In this document: in pieces, positions 12,841-24,460 of the stretch
Layout of the letters: each line of letters begins with the position of its first letter
Numbering within the stretch: the first letter of the stretch is position 1
DNA from: Ceriagrion tenellum
Lineage: Eukaryota > Arthropoda > Insecta > Odonata > Coenagrionidae
Assembly: GCA_963169105.1 (NCBI GenBank)
Contig: OY720639.1
Span: 86,472,593-86,536,592 of the forward strand
Length of the DNA stretch: 64,000 nt
Direction of reading: 5' to 3'
The notes under the pieces: generated by a model
The model's database searches: none
Told to the model about the DNA's origin: nothing
Seen by the model: only the letters and a program-made list of their open reading frames with translations
Position numbers and translations under genes: made by a program

Positions 12841-13770
12841 ATTCGGATGTTTGGAATTGGTGCCTAGGCTACGTGTTGCCTAAATTTCCACTTTTAGTTC
12901 ATCCAGTCCTTGGCGCCACTTCGATTAGAGACTTTTCAGTTGTTATTGTAACTAGACGTAGTTAATTGTTGCTAACGTGAGATTGTGTTGAATATTCAAT
13001 AACGATCGAGGAGATAGGAATTATTTGATGCTTTGAATAATATCTTGCTATTTTTGTGATCTAAAAGTTACTTTGTAAATGCTGGAGAGGAAATATCTAC
13101 TACAGAAAATGTGTAAGAGGTTTATGAAACGTCCATCGTGTGCCGACGACGATGTTTGCCAGACTCTGATTTTAATTTGAATGCATTAGCCCCTTCGGCT
13201 TAAATAAAGAATTTAGAATGTCTTGTTTAAACAGAACTTGCTTCGCACCAGGCTGCAAAACAGGGTATGCGTCTACGAGTACCCAAAATAGGAAACGTGG
13301 ATTGGAAAATAAGAATCTGTTCCAGGCGGCGGTAAGTGCATTCCTTTTTACCTACACTGCAATGATGGCCATTGGGAATACTCATGAAGTCACCTCGCAT
13401 TATCATTAAATTTCCGTATAGCGATATCCACGAAGTGCTAAGAAGATAATTGGCATTTGTGTAAGTAAATTTGGAGAGGAATTAAATATATCTGTAGACC
13501 GGACGATATAAAAAAGTGTATAATTACGTCCCGCGTGTAGTACTACAGTTTTTATCCACTGCCAACTGCATTATGATTAATTATCAGTAAAACCCATGTA
13601 TATTCATGGTAAAACCGGTAAGACGTGTTTATTTACGATCTGTTGATTGTATTTACATTTGAACTTCCGTCTTTCATCACTAGGCGGCACCATTTTCCAA
13701 AAAGTTGTTTCTTTACGGAATTGTAGACAGCAACTTTTGGTGACGAGATCACAATCGATAATATATATTC
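12841..13770. repeat. Dispersed repeat, copy 1 (partner at 32,495-32,860)
   Basis: TGCCTAGGCTACGTGTTGCC, AGTCCTTGGCGCCACTT and TAAAACCGGTAAGACGTG all recur in the same order at 32.5 kb. Copy 1 has about 530 extra bases between about 12,987 and 13,517, which contain the THAP-like open frame. Confidence 0.65.
13218..13330 (+). CDS. Possible first exon with the start of a THAP-type zinc finger (transposon-like)
   Basis: An ATG opens MSCLNRTCFAPGCKTGYAST and continues to ENKNLFQAA, after which GTAAGT is a good donor. C-x4-C-x-TGY followed by a short NLF.A stretch resembles the N-terminus of THAP domains in P-element-like transposases (C.vPgCksGY...slF..P). The second C and H of the finger would lie in a later exon I cannot locate. 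It sits in the extra segment of a repeat, so transposon origin is likely. It could also be chance. Confidence 0.3.
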
Positions 13771-14280
13771 ATGACTAAATTTTTGACACCGCTAGAGAGG
13801 GTTCAAGTTTATAACTTTTTGGTTTTCGGGATAAATAAATGGATTTGTGCATAAACTATTGCACCTACAGGGCCCATCTGTATCACACCTTTTAAGTATA
13901 TCAATACCCTTATTTTTTTTGTAGGTTTCATACGTCTAAAAAAATGTTTATATTATAAACAATGTGAAAAATAGCAATTTTTCGTGTTTTTTGCAATACT
14001 TTTTTGTTTATGAAACGATTTTAGTTTATTAAATCTCATTTTGTAGATAATTTTATTTCCTACGATTCTTCTGTACATTACCTTTCCCTACGATGCATAG
14101 TTTTCCGAGTACATTGGGAAACGGATTTTACTCTCTAATTGTTTAAATAAAGCGTGAATCAATAATTTTGTTTCGAATCATGAGATGAGAGGACTCTTCC
14201 AATACAACCCTTTTGAGTTTTTCGCGATGAAATCGCGGGTACGAATTTATTTAAAAAAAAATTTTTTTTAATTTTCCTGG
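13771..14280. other. No recognised gene
   Basis: AT-rich sequence with poly-A and poly-T runs; no motif or repeat was recognised. Confidence 0.3.
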
Positions 14281-14517
14281 CCTACTCAGTATACATACCC
14301 GAAGATGCATTGCTGAACAGATAGAAAAACTCGTTCTCTCCGCGCATAATTAGTGCCCATGGTAAAAACTTAGCTCCACTCAATACACTCGAATAATACA
14401 CGTCTCCATTTCTCCTCCCAAAACCTTATCCCTCGCATCTTTACACGGTTGGTGACCCAACACCCCCTGCCACGCGCCCATGCTGCGGCTCGTTAAGTAG
14501 TATGTAGATGTAGATTT
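14281..14517 (+). mobile_element. 3' end of a (TAGATG)n LINE
   Basis: It matches the trailer at 30,200-30,415 (GCTGAACAGATAG, CTCCGCGCATAATTAG, CACTCAATACACTC, CACCCCCTGCCACGCGCCC) and ends in GTATGTAGATGTAGAT. Confidence 0.65.
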
Positions 14518-15114
14518 TATACAAGATGCTTTCTACTACTACTCGCGTCGCACATTTGATTTTTTTCGTTCACTGGATGTTTATTGATGTATTTATCGTG
14601 TATTAATTAATTATTCCGTCCAACAAAAAACGGCACAATGCCCACTTACATTGTTTGATGTAATTAAATAAATAAAACGTGGAACAACGATGAAGAATAA
14701 CAAGGAGAATGGAATAAAAAGTCGATTTTGTCTTGGGTTGCTCCCCTTAAGAGATGTATTTATTTATAAAAGTTAACGTCTTTTTTTCGTTGGAAGTGGT
14801 AATACTAAGTTATACATATTATCGTATATATACAGTCCTTCTGCCTACACCCCACATAAAGCACGCATTTCCTTGCCCAAGCCGAACCTGACGGTATTCA
14901 AACGATGTTTCTTCTACATAGGACCTAAAGAGTACCATTCATTACCTGTTTCAGGTTTTAATTAAAAAATCCTTAATGCCACAGTGAGCAGTATTCGATC
15001 TTCGTTGTTTTCTAAAGAAAGTATAGAGGATGTTTTCTTATTACTGTAACATTATTTGATACACGTGCTAAAATTCCAAAATGTTATATTTTCTTTATAT
15101 GCATATGTGTGCAT
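14518..15114. other. No recognised gene
   Basis: AT-rich; nothing identified on either strand. Confidence 0.3.
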
Positions 15115-15885
15115 AACCCATTTCTACATCTGCGCACTACCATGCAAGCCGCTGCGTGGACGTGTGGCGGGGGATGTTAGGTCACCAGCCGTGTAAAGAT
15201 GTAAGTTTTTGGTAGGTGAGATGATGAAATGCATAATGGGAGTGCATTTAGTGTAACTCAGTTTTCATTGTGGTCGCCAATCGTGAGCGGAAAGAACGAA
15301 TTTTTGTACCCATCAGTAAATAAGAATGTATATCTCATATTTTATGGCTTCTGTCAGACCGAGAGATGTACTAGGGGTCAAATTGATATACTCTGTGTCG
15401 CTCTTAAACACACCAGTTCCCACCTTAATCACTCTAAAAGTTTTGAGACCCTATATGTATGCTCATAGCAGTTTTTAACGAAGCGCGCTGCTTTCCTTTG
15501 TATTTTATTATTTTTTTTGGTTAAATCTATTTGACCAGGGTCCCAAATGATCGCGGCGTATTCGAGGTGTGGCCTATCCAGAGCGAAGTAGAATCTCTCT
15601 TTGACTTTTACATCCGAGGACCTTCCTATTGTGCGTTTAACAAAACCTAGTTTTTTGAAAATGCTGTGCAACATATGATCTGTATGTGTCATCTCCACGA
15701 TATATCAGAAGTTAAAATAATTCCAAAATATTTTACTGTATCTGAAGATTTTATGTTTCCTCCACCCACAGTATAGGCATGGCATTTGTGTTATGGCTTT
15801 CGCAGGTCGTGAACTGTGGTGCATTTACTAATATTAAATTCTATCCCTCACTCCTGCATCACGAGTGAACGTTGTTAAGGTTTAA
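15115..15885 (-). pseudogene. (TAGATG)n LINE, 3' part
   Basis: The minus strand starts in the post-RT region (SKCTT, then HAYTVGGGNIKSSDTVKYFG) and continues as FKKLGFVKRTIGRSSDVKVK, RPHLEYAAIIWDPGQID and KIQRKAARFVKNCYEHTYRV (89 open codons), then a trailer ending in the hairpin and GCAGATGTAGAA. It is the closest match in the window to the copy at 29,530-30,415. Confidence 0.7.
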
Positions 15886-16744
15886 TTTTAAAGATAGTTT
15901 GAAATGATACAAATTAAGTAGCCGAACTAAATATAATAGAACTACCTAATCTCAATTGAATCGAGTAATATTTTTAAATTCTAAAAATCATCCATGAATC
16001 ATATCAAGTTCGAAAAAAAACTAGAATTTCTAGCGATCTTCAATAAACACCCCGTGCGCCCTTCCTCGTGTTAAACTCTGTGGTATTGTCGACGCGGTGT
16101 TGACGAGTAAGAAACGTAAACAGGCGCATAGTTACAGCTACGTTACTGCCGTTACTTTAACGCTGCATTTACTCATATTATTACTAACGATGAAACTAAT
16201 ACCCGAGTAGTAATTCTAACGATGAAACTAACAAAAGCAATTTTCACAAGCATTTAAGGCGAAATAAAAGCGATAGTGATTAAATCCCCCCTTATTAGGT
16301 TCGAGCGGGTGGTCTACCTCAGATGATGTTGTTATAATAAATGGAACAATTTTTCTTGTGAGGTATTCGATGAATTTCCTATAAATCTCAATGTGTCTCA
16401 ACTGAGGATGTGCGCCATATGAAGATATGAAACTAGTTTTCTGTAATTATATATTTCAAATTATTACGTGATTTATGTTTCCTGCTGTATTATCTTTTTG
16501 TTTGTTATCGATTTTTATGTACCTTGATCAACTCCCTTTGCCACTGGAAATATATTTTATTATTCATTTAAATGAGTCGTTACATTTAGGCTACTGGCCT
16601 GGTGGCAACGGTCAAGAATATACCATGAGAATTGAAGCTGGATAAGGTCAAAACAATATACTAATTTTGAAACTCATGCCTTATACACACAAGCTCTTAG
16701 TATGCATCCAGAATAATTTAGCTCTTATTAACTTTCAAACATTT
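15886..16744. other. No recognised gene
   Basis: AT-rich. A phrase AACGATGAAACTAA is repeated at about 16,187 and 16,218. Nothing else was identified. Confidence 0.3.
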
Positions 16745-17243
16745 TGAACTGTGTAAGGAAAGGTCTTAAAAATGTCTTCAGGCAACTCATTCCGTTCTGT
16801 AATTCTGCGGTTTAGGAAGGAATTCTTTAGTACACCCGATTTCTATGGTCTGTGTTTTATTTTGAAACTGTTGTCCTTCCGACCTTTATGGTTGGGTTTG
16901 TCAAACCTTTCAGTGAATTCCCACCAAGCCTTATCTTCCTTTATCGATTTCTAGATCCCACACAATCTATGTATTTTCCTTCCTCCTCAATTGAAGTGTT
17001 TCCCACCCCAATTACCCTAACATTGCTGTAACACTCTCTGTCTTTTTGTGCTTCCATAACACACACACACCTGGCTGCTTTCCTGTGAACTTTCTCAAGC
17101 TTTTTAATCTGCACCTTTTCCTTTGGATCCCCTACGGTGGTAGCATATTCCATTGTAGGGCGGAAAATTAATTGGTAGTCTAATCCTTGAGTGGCCTTGG
17201 AACTCTCCTTTGATAGATTTAAAATGTCATTTTCTCCACGCAC
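16745..17243 (-). pseudogene. L2/CR1-like LINE C-terminal remnant
   Basis: The minus strand reads LIFRPTMEYATTVGDPKEKV, IKKLEKVHRKAARCVC, a decayed SIEEEGK block (from SLEERRK), AWWEF and GVLKNSFLNRRITERNELPE. This is the RT-distal tail of L2/CR1-like LINEs. It is distinct from the (TAGATG)n family. Confidence 0.6.
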
Positions 17244-17262
17244 AATAAGGGACCATAACAGT
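17216..17262 (+). mobile_element. Short LINE tail fragment on the opposite strand
   Basis: It reads KMSFSPRTIRDHNSCDR, the FFPRTIRDHN block also seen at 26,090 and 31,400. It lies back-to-back with the minus-strand LINE remnant. Confidence 0.5.
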
Positions 17263-17292
17263 TGCGATAGATCAGTTCTAGGATACTGACTA

Positions 17293-17337
17293 GGTTAAAT
17301 AGGTTTTTTAAGTAGTGCTTAAAAAACCAATTTAACC
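17293..17337. repeat. 45-bp hairpin
   Basis: GGTTAAATAGGTTTTTTAAG pairs with its complement across a 5-base loop, with one mismatch. The GG..CC outer pairs are intact. Confidence 0.65.
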
Positions 17338-17384
17338 ATATCTTAACTTGACAATTAGCTACTAACCTGGCGGGGGATCGGGTT

Positions 17385-17670
17385 GGTGTGGTGGCTAGAG
17401 TACTCGCCTTCCACACGAGGTGGCGAGGGTTCAAATCCCTGCAGAGGCGGATGTTTTTCAGAGGAACCCGTTCCCTACTTGACTGTCTTGTGGAGGGCAC
17501 TTCAAGTGGAATACTCCGTCTGTCGGATGAGACGTTAAGTTGTGGTCCCCTTGGCGCCTTTCGTTAAGAGCAGGCTAATGCCGACGCCGGGTTTCTATCC
17601 ACCCTTCCTCCCTTACCTATCCCCTATGGCGCAAATGACCTTAGCCGTCGGTCGCCTCCCCAAATATCCA
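17385..17670 (+). mobile_element. tRNA-derived SINE
   Basis: The head GTTGGTGTGGTGGCTAGAGT resembles a polymerase III A box, and GGTTCAAATCC, 48 bases on, is a B box, as in a tRNA. The body has GGATGAGACGTTAA and GTTAAGAGCAGGCTAATGCC, a central sequence seen in many invertebrate SINEs. The 3' end is not clear. Confidence 0.7.
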
Positions 17671-17899
17671 ATACTAACCTGGTATGCAATCACCGGCATA
17701 AGATACTCTTGCATGTTTTAGTACCTTGTAGCGCTATTTATTGTCGCATTAATAATATTAACCAGTACTTATATCTTGAGTGGTGTGCTGCATTGTAGAA
17801 TGTTCTTCTACGTATCACTCTCCCAGTTTCTGTTCTGACCGCGCACTGTTGTCCTGACAGCTTTTGGCCTGCGCCTGGCATCCGGGGGAACGTGCGCGG

Positions 17900-18003
17900 T
17901 TCTGATTTAAACTGGGATGAGTGCTGCATGCCTGATGTGGAATCACCCCGTGCCACACTCCCTAGTGGTGACTCGTACGGTATTTCGTAGTTGTAGATGT
18001 AGA
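17900..18003 (+). mobile_element. 3' end of a (TAGATG)n LINE
   Basis: GCATGCCTGATGTGGAATCA, then the terminal hairpin (CCGTGC ... GTACGG), then GTTGTAGATGTAGATT. It matches the trailers at 9,955-10,025 and 26,400-26,484. Confidence 0.65.
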
Positions 18004-19290
18004 TTCCTCATTACCCAGGGCAGGGATTTAAAGGTCTTCCCGAACACAAAATGTAAAATTAGTTTTGTAAATATGTTAATGAATGTTTTTTGTTCGTCTT
18101 GTATGCGCTCCAATGCGATTCAGCAGATTACGATGAAACTTTGGTGAGTTTGTTGTGCCCGCGCCCGCAAAGGTTTCTAAATTATGAAATCCATTGTACT
18201 ATAGGTGGAGCGCTAGTCGTTTCAACACACGAGTGTTCGCGCGTGAGCTTCCCAAACAAGCGAGGGACGTCAAGCAAGCCGCGAAGCAGATCGTTCATGT
18301 GTCACTCAATCACGTGCATCAAATTCATATTAGTGAGACATAATTTGTGTTAAATGGTACGTGATTCATTTATACATAGAGTAACATTAGGTGCAGTGGT
18401 CTCTTTGTTACCTTTTTTGAAAATATTGGATTCGATTTTCGTGTGCCCATGGCTTATTCCAAAAATTTGATTTTTAAGCTGGAAAATCTTAAATTTTTGC
18501 CCTCTTTCAACAATAGAATATTTTATTTACTTGGAAACCGCAGCGTAGGCATGGAATGGAAACTCGTGCCATCATTTGTAAAAGACGAATTCCTGTGTAG
18601 GTACGAGGAGTTAATTAGACTTGGTCTCAAATTCTGTTGTGTCTGCTTTGTATGTGTGAGCCCACTTAGAAAGAAAAGGAGGTATTGCAACACTTGCCGG
18701 GCACGGCTAATGTACAGTAAAAATAAATTTTATTCTGTTCAAATCCACTGGGAGAATTTGTCGATGTCGCAATAGCGCGGGTCTCGGTGACATTGCTCTC
18801 ATTCGGTGCCGATTAGGAGGAGGAGGGTTTACCCAAGGAGACGCGTATTGAGCGAAAGATTTATTTTCAAGGCGGGTCTTTTTCCTCCTTCCTCTCTTTT
18901 CCTCATTCCTTCTTAGCGTCGGGTATCCCCCGAACGCGGCGCCGCCAGAAGGTCATATCAGTTGAACCGCGGAGTATTTATCTGTTTTGAGTTGTTTCCG
19001 GAGCCTTGCAAAATCTGACGCCTCGACCCTTCCTAAAGAGGTCTCGAGACCTCGACGATGCATAAATATGTACCTTATAAATTAAGGAAATCTCATGTGT
19101 CCGAGAAATTTTTTTTGTTTGAAAAATTATCAGAGGGAAATGAATTTGTACTTCTGACCTTCGTATAAGGCGGAGAATAAGGAAGATTATGCTGCTATCA
19201 TGGTTTTCATGGTTTGTATTCTTTTTCTGGCGGTTTTCCTAGGATTGCGCCGGTTTCCCCCAGTATACGCTCAACTTATGCTCAGTCGTT
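18004..19290. other. No recognised gene; one cysteine-containing open frame
   Basis: A 110-codon plus-strand frame at 18,443-18,775 ends with CCVCFVCV and then RYCNTCRARL, pairs of cysteines that could bind zinc. No splice or promoter evidence supports it and I know no homologue. The rest (18,776-19,290) is moderately CG-rich without features. Confidence 0.3.
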
Positions 19291-19865
19291 TACGAAATTT
19301 TTACGAAACCCGGTATTCTATGGTGGATTAGATCAAGGGAATGAAATTAGGGAAATGGACCTCAAGACGGAGAAATTTTAAATGTCATTTTTTCTGCGAG
19401 CGAGCTATACAACAGACCGTAAAAGCTGCCAATAAGACTTTTTTGGGAAATGGACCTCAAGACGGAGAAATTTTAAATGTCATTTTTTCTGCGAGCGAGC
19501 TATACAACAGACCGTAAAAGCTGCCAGTAAGACTTTTTTACTAGGTTTGTCCGTAGATAGTTGAGCAAGTTTCTCATTGAAACTGTTTTTCAGAAGCGAA
19601 AATTCCTGGGAAATGGTTAAAAAATATGACATAGGCATGTTACAACCAACCAAAGTAGACTTTCACCCTAATGCTTGCCTTTCAGTCTGCCACGTATAAC
19701 TAATATGACGTTTCGTAGCACCATACCTGGGAGTCGCACTTGACAGGACGTTAAGGTTTGGAGCTTAACGTGCTCTCATGTGGATAGCATGTCTGCAGAA
19801 GCGACGGCAGCCAAGTCAAGCTTGGCCTGAATATTATCCCTCTAATAATGAGCGAGTCTAATTTG
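19291..19865 (+). pseudogene. LINE tail fragments with an exact-looking 95-bp tandem duplication
   Basis: GGGAAATGGACCTCAAGACG through GCCA(A/G)TAAGACTTTTTT occurs at 19,350 and again at 19,445, with one difference seen. The block corresponds to the FFPR-type LINE tail at 29,060-29,160. Further on, KVDFHPNACLSV and YLGVALDRTLRF look like a Jockey-type post-RT region. Confidence 0.55.
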
Positions 19866-20860
19866 TTACGTTTCAAAATCATTGAAATGTCTGCTTTCTA
19901 AGAGGCTTTTTCATTTAGATGCTGCGCTAGAGAGAATTATAACGTCTCGGATCAAGTGTGTGGAAAGTTGCGTCTCTTTCGGCGGTTTGTCAAACAATTT
20001 GAATAGATGAATGTGCTACGCTATTCACTGACGATGGCGTGTCTGGTGGAGCTCTGAAATAAATAGTTTCAGCTGTCGTATGATGAAAAAATTAAGAAAG
20101 TTTAAAAAAAGGTACGTTATGAAGGTTATGTTGAAGTATACCTTGTGTAAATGTTATCATGTAAAGTATTATTTTAAATTAAATACACGCTATACAAATA
20201 CGTGACATTTCAAAATAAGTGTTATTATCAAATAAGTTGCAATTTAAAAAAGTTTAGGTGCTATCTTTAAAAAACTAATATAGTAGCATTTTTTTTCATG
20301 CTGATGCTTCATAATTCCGTCCGTAGAGGGTCAAGGTGTCTGTGGCTCGACTGTGTGAGTCAAGACAAGTTCTAAATATCACATTTTTTATTTATTCATA
20401 TAAAAAAATCCAGCTTTCGATGATGATATACGTGTCCTACTGAAAAACAATATTAGCGAATGAAATATATACAGATTTTTCCGCAAAATTATTTTTAATA
20501 ACCACATTTGGCCAGCCTTAAGAGCCGATTGCAGCGCTATTTATATGAAACTGCCGCATTTTGGCTTCAAATACGGTAATAAATCACTTATAACTTTCAA
20601 AAGTTGGTTGTAAGATGCCTATGTTATATTTTATTTACCATTTTCCAGACTTTTCGGTTCTGATAAACAGTTGAAATTAGAAGCTTGTACATACATGCTT
20701 TCTCGCTCACAATATCGATTTTTCACTGTAATCGGAGCATTCTCCATAAAAGGCAATGTAAAAATCTCCACTTCAATGGCTGAACTACAGGAAAACTAGG
20801 CCGAAACATTTTATTTTCAACTCACCTCGTAAAACACACTTCTAAGATTCTTCATTAATT
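19866..20860. other. No recognised gene
   Basis: AT-rich; no motif or repeat partner was recognised. Confidence 0.3.
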
Positions 20861-20867
20861 CATTCCT

Positions 20868-21285
20868 TGGTTGCTCAATCTTAAGATTGGTTGACTGCAG
20901 CCCTCCATTCTTCCCTGTCTAATGCCAGTTCCCTCACCTCCTGGTTGCTCTTCCCATGTACTTTCCCCGTTATTTGGTCCATGAATTTATTCCTGGGTCT
21001 TTATCTGAGGACTTTTGCTTCCATTTTGCCATCAATTACATTCTTCACAAATCAGTTGTGTCTCAGGGTGTGTCCAATCCATCTGGTTCTTCTTTCCTGT
21101 CTGGTGTTCCACATGGTCCTTTTCTCTTCCACTCTTCGGTAAATATCATCATTTCTTATCTTGTCCGTCCATTTGATCTTTAGCATCCTCCTCCAGCTCC
21201 AGGTTTCGAAGGATTTCGGAGGCTAGTTCTTGGCTGCTTTTCAAAAAGTCCAAGCTTCCCACGTATGTAGTGCCTCGCTCCGCAT
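20868..21285 (-). pseudogene. RTE-type LINE 3' end
   Basis: On the minus strand it carries the shared block ..TGGAGGGCTGCAGTCAACCA near its end, preceded by a decayed GKVHGKSN..EVRELALDRE segment and, upstream, ETWSWRRMLKIKWTDK. It ends near 20,868, after a damaged CGACCAATGA. Confidence 0.65.
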
Positions 21286-21462
21286 TGGCGTATATATTGG
21301 AAGATTATCTACCCTCTGTCGATAAGTTAAATAAGAAAAATCTTTTAGTATATAAGTTTCTTGTAGGTGTTGATACTACTCAATTTTTCCATGTTATTTG
21401 CGGGGACTATGGAATATCATCAATTTTATTAATCAGAAATTATGATATTAAATGATTAGTTA

Positions 21463-21875
21463 GAGTGTGTCCAATCCATCTAGGGGGCTATTCTGTTTCT
21501 ACATACGCTATCATAACGCAGTGATAGAATATCGTCTGCTAGCGAGGCGCCGCGCGCGATTCTGTTTCTTTCGAAGTCCACGACCATTGCGACAATAAGA
21601 TAAATAAGCGTTGCAAAAGCTAAAATGGCGCCAGATCCGAAAATCAGATTTGCATTGTTGTGGAGCTACTCACAATTTTACCTCATGGTCTCGGCGCTAT
21701 GGCGTTATGAAGAAACAGAATCGCACCCCTGGTTCTCCTTTTATGTGTTGTGTTCCATATGGTCCATTCCTCTTCTCTTCTGAAATCATTAACATGTCAT
21801 TTTTGTCCGTCCATTTTATCTTCGGTGTCCTCTTCCAGCCCCTGTTTCGAAGGCTTCTAGTCTGTTCTGGGGTCT
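21463..21875 (-). pseudogene. Second RTE-type LINE fragment, split by a MITE
   Basis: GTGTGTCCAATCCATCT (21,464-21,481) continues at 21,731 as GGTTCTCC...GGTCC, matching the uninterrupted order at 21,069-21,120 of the neighbouring copy. The minus strand encodes the same C-terminal LINE segment. Confidence 0.6.
21482..21730. mobile_element. MITE, 249 bp, inside an RTE fragment
   Basis: The ends AGGGGGCTATTCTGTTTCT and, inverted, AGGGGTGCGATTCTGTTTCT are inverted repeats, with GCGTTATGA-type complementarity further in. The neighbouring RTE copy shows the uninterrupted host sequence. The target duplication is unclear, perhaps CT. Confidence 0.65.
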
Positions 21876-22204
21876 GTTTCTCAGAGCTACAAGTCTAAAA
21901 GGCACAAGTCACGTGACTATTCCACAAGGCGGGTGTGTTACTCATATATACCTTTAGCGAAGACTTGTACTAGTCCAAAAAAAATTGCGGACCTAATCTA
22001 GACTATATATAACTCGTATTTTGATGGTTACGATATATTTTGGGTGTTAACCTTGCAATATTTCCAATTCAAAATTTGGTGCAACGTTTTTGGATAGATA
22101 CAAATAAGTCAGAATGTGCTGAAAAATATTTTATTGTCTTAGCTTACCTTAAAATATCCCAAACGAATGGGAATTTCCGGGTAAACCTAATAATCATTAG
22201 GTAA

Positions 22205-22310
22205 AATCGCTAATTTCGCCGCATTTCTTGAAGGAAGAGCTCTAAATGCTTTAGAGCCCTATAGCATTAGAGCTCTAAAGATTTATAGAGCAACGTTAGA
22301 GCTCCATAAA
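22205..22310. repeat. Cluster of GAGCTCTAA inverted and direct repeats
   Basis: GAGCTCTAAATGCTTTAGAG then AGCATTAGAGCTC can form a stem; further AGAGCTC words follow at about 22,270-22,300. Confidence 0.45.
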
Positions 22311-22363
22311 TCTTACATGTCAAGATATCATGTTGAGTTGGTTTTATCTTTATTGAACCACTC

Positions 22364-22682
22364 TTAACCCTTTCCGGTCCTGTGATTCCAAATGGAATCA
22401 CGTCGCTTTCCTGCATTGAGCGTCGATTTTTTCAGATAACTTTCATTAATTCATAAATTTATTTTATCTCACCACATATGTTCACTGCACACTGTTCATT
22501 GTTCGATTTTTTCTCATGTATTTCATGTAGAAAATGACGTAATATATGTTAACTGTACATATATTACGTCATTTTCTACATGAAATACATGAGAAAAAAT
22601 CGACGCTCGATGCAGGAAAGCGACGTGATTCCATTTGGAACCACATCTGGACCGGAATGAAATTCGGACCGGAAAGTGTTAA
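22364..22682. mobile_element. piggyBac-type MITE with TTAA target sites
   Basis: It is flanked by TTAA on both sides, with ends CCCTTTCCGGTCC and, inverted, CACTTTCCGGTCC. A second inverted pair (GATTCCAAATGGAATCACGT and CGTCGCTTTCCTGCAT) and a long central hairpin around ACGTAATATATG make most of the element self-complementary. Confidence 0.8.
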
Positions 22683-23030
22683 CCGCTTTATAGCGTAATG
22701 TTATTGCGAAACTTCATGGTAATATATTGTTTGTTGACGTTTAGAATATTTATCGGGACTTAACAGTTCGTATTTACAGTCATTAATGATCATATTCCTT
22801 AATAGAAACGAATTGATAAGTAGCTGTTTATTACTAATAAATGTAATAGAGTGTAGCATCAGGATATTTAATTATTTTTCTCTCGACGGTTGTGTCATCG
22901 TGAATTTCGCCCGAAAACCAAGTGGCCAAGTGCAACAAACTCGCAAGTTGACTTTCATTTGAATGACAAGTGAAAAATATGACCTGCGACGTGCAAGTCA
23001 TGTATAACTCCTCATCGTCGAAAGAAGAAG
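22683..23030. other. No recognised gene
   Basis: AT-rich; the tail merges into the mariner remnant. Confidence 0.3.
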
Positions 23031-23034
23031 GACG

Positions 23035-23500
23035 TGGTTAATTGACCAATTGAGGGGTGCTATTCAGGCTAAACGTCCACATCTGGCCAAATAGAAAGTG
23101 CTCTTTCAACACGATGATGCGCCTGCACACATGTCTATGGTTGTTGCTGCAAAACTCCCTCCATAAACTACGCTTCGAAGTGCTTCATCGTCCACTCTAT
23201 TCGCCGGATTCGGCTTCCAGTGATTACTTCCTCTTCCCAAAGCTGAAGAAATGGCACGCTGGACGAAGATTCACTTCAAATAATGAGATCATAGCTGACG
23301 TCAACGCTTATTTTGCAGAGTTGGACGCTTCGCATCAATGCTTTTTTTTGCAGAGGAAACCCATTATATTGAGTGTAGTAAAAAGTTTGGAAGTCGTTGG
23401 TCTGAATGTATTGACTTGCAAGTTAACAATATTGAAAATAGAAAACAAATTCTCAAAAATCTTGTATTTTCTTTGCCAGGCCGAGAACTTTTCGAACGAC
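23035..23500 (+). pseudogene. mariner transposase, C-terminal half, broken
   Basis: It reads QLRGAIQAKRPHLAK, then VLFQHDDAPAHMSMVVAAKL (second catalytic D), then after a frameshift near 23,155 LRFEVLHRPLYSPDSASSDY with FLFPKLKKWHAGRRF (YSPD...SDYFLFP, third catalytic D) and NAYFAELD. D and YSPD are retained, but a stop follows HLAK and frameshifts break it. Neither the N-terminal half nor the terminal repeats were found. Confidence 0.85.
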
Positions 23501-23591
23501 CATCGTAATTATCTGAGACGTTATATTTCCACGGAACTGTACGCAATGAAATGACGATCGGCGTATGCCCCGTATGGGAGGCACTGAATCC

Positions 23592-23920
23592 AGGGGGGTG
23601 TGTTTGAATCGCTCGAGTTAATCTCGACCACGTAACTAGGGAGTCACGTGGTACAACAAGGAACGGTTCTAGATTTAGGTGTATTTGAACCACGTGTAAA
23701 AATCTCACGCAGCCTTCTCAACCAAGTTTTTCTCGCTGTAAAATCGTTAATGGATTATTATATCCCGATTAGAGACACACTAAACCACGTTTCAGACGCT
23801 TAAGTTATCCATCCGAGCTAGAGAAACTCGCCAAAATCTCGAACAGTTTGTTGTTTGACCACGTGACTCCTTAGTTACGTGTTCGGGATAATCTCGAGCG
23901 GTTCAAACACACCCCTCCAG
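23592..23920. mobile_element. MITE with long (about 60 bp) terminal inverted repeats
   Basis: GGGGTGTGTTTGAA(T/C)CGCTCGAG at the left and its inverse at the right continue through ACGTAACTA.GGAGTCACGTGG. The interior is short. CAG flanks both ends but G/C runs make the exact border uncertain. Confidence 0.75.
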
Positions 23921-24455
23921 GTCGGCCATGTTAGGCAGGAATTCTATCCTTTAAGCCCGTAGGTGGTCTCAGTGGTAAATTTGTTATGTCAGTCGATTTG
24001 ATCCTGGCATATATATATCTTAACCCTTATCCTAACTTTTAACCGTAACGGAGTTTACATACATGTAGCATATCTATTCTATTCACGTGAGTTGTCATGA
24101 TAGTCAACAAAATACTCGAAGTAAAACTCATAAATATTGAAAGATCAAATGCGCGCCTCAAATTCCAACATTTTTTTGCGACTTATTTGTAAATAATTAA
24201 AATGTCTCTCCAAAATTTTCATTTTCCTTAAATGAAAATATCCGTTCATTGGCATATATTTCACGCAAAGGCACAGAAATGGGAGCCTTACACATTAACG
24301 TACATCCTGTTGGGTAATACAGTTTCTTAACAAACAGTATATGTCTACCATTATCGTTCATAATGAAAAGGGTAACTCAATCTTGTTTCAAACTTTATCT
24401 ATCTAACCTACCCGGGTTACGGAATATTATGTCATTTTCAAGGATGAAGTTTCAT
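23921..24455. other. No recognised gene
   Basis: GTAGGTGGTCTCAGTGG near 23,960 vaguely recalls a tRNA A box and GATTTGATCC near 23,995 a B box, but no cloverleaf could be drawn. The rest is AT-rich. Confidence 0.25.
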
Positions 24456-24460
24456 CTAAA

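Noticed and set aside
18443..18775. Zinc-finger gene from CxxC-like pairs
   Set aside because: Cysteine spacing fits no known finger and there is no exon structure; kept only as a note in that region.
23921..24040. tRNA-derived SINE
   Set aside because: A- and B-box resemblance is too weak and spacing does not allow a tRNA fold.
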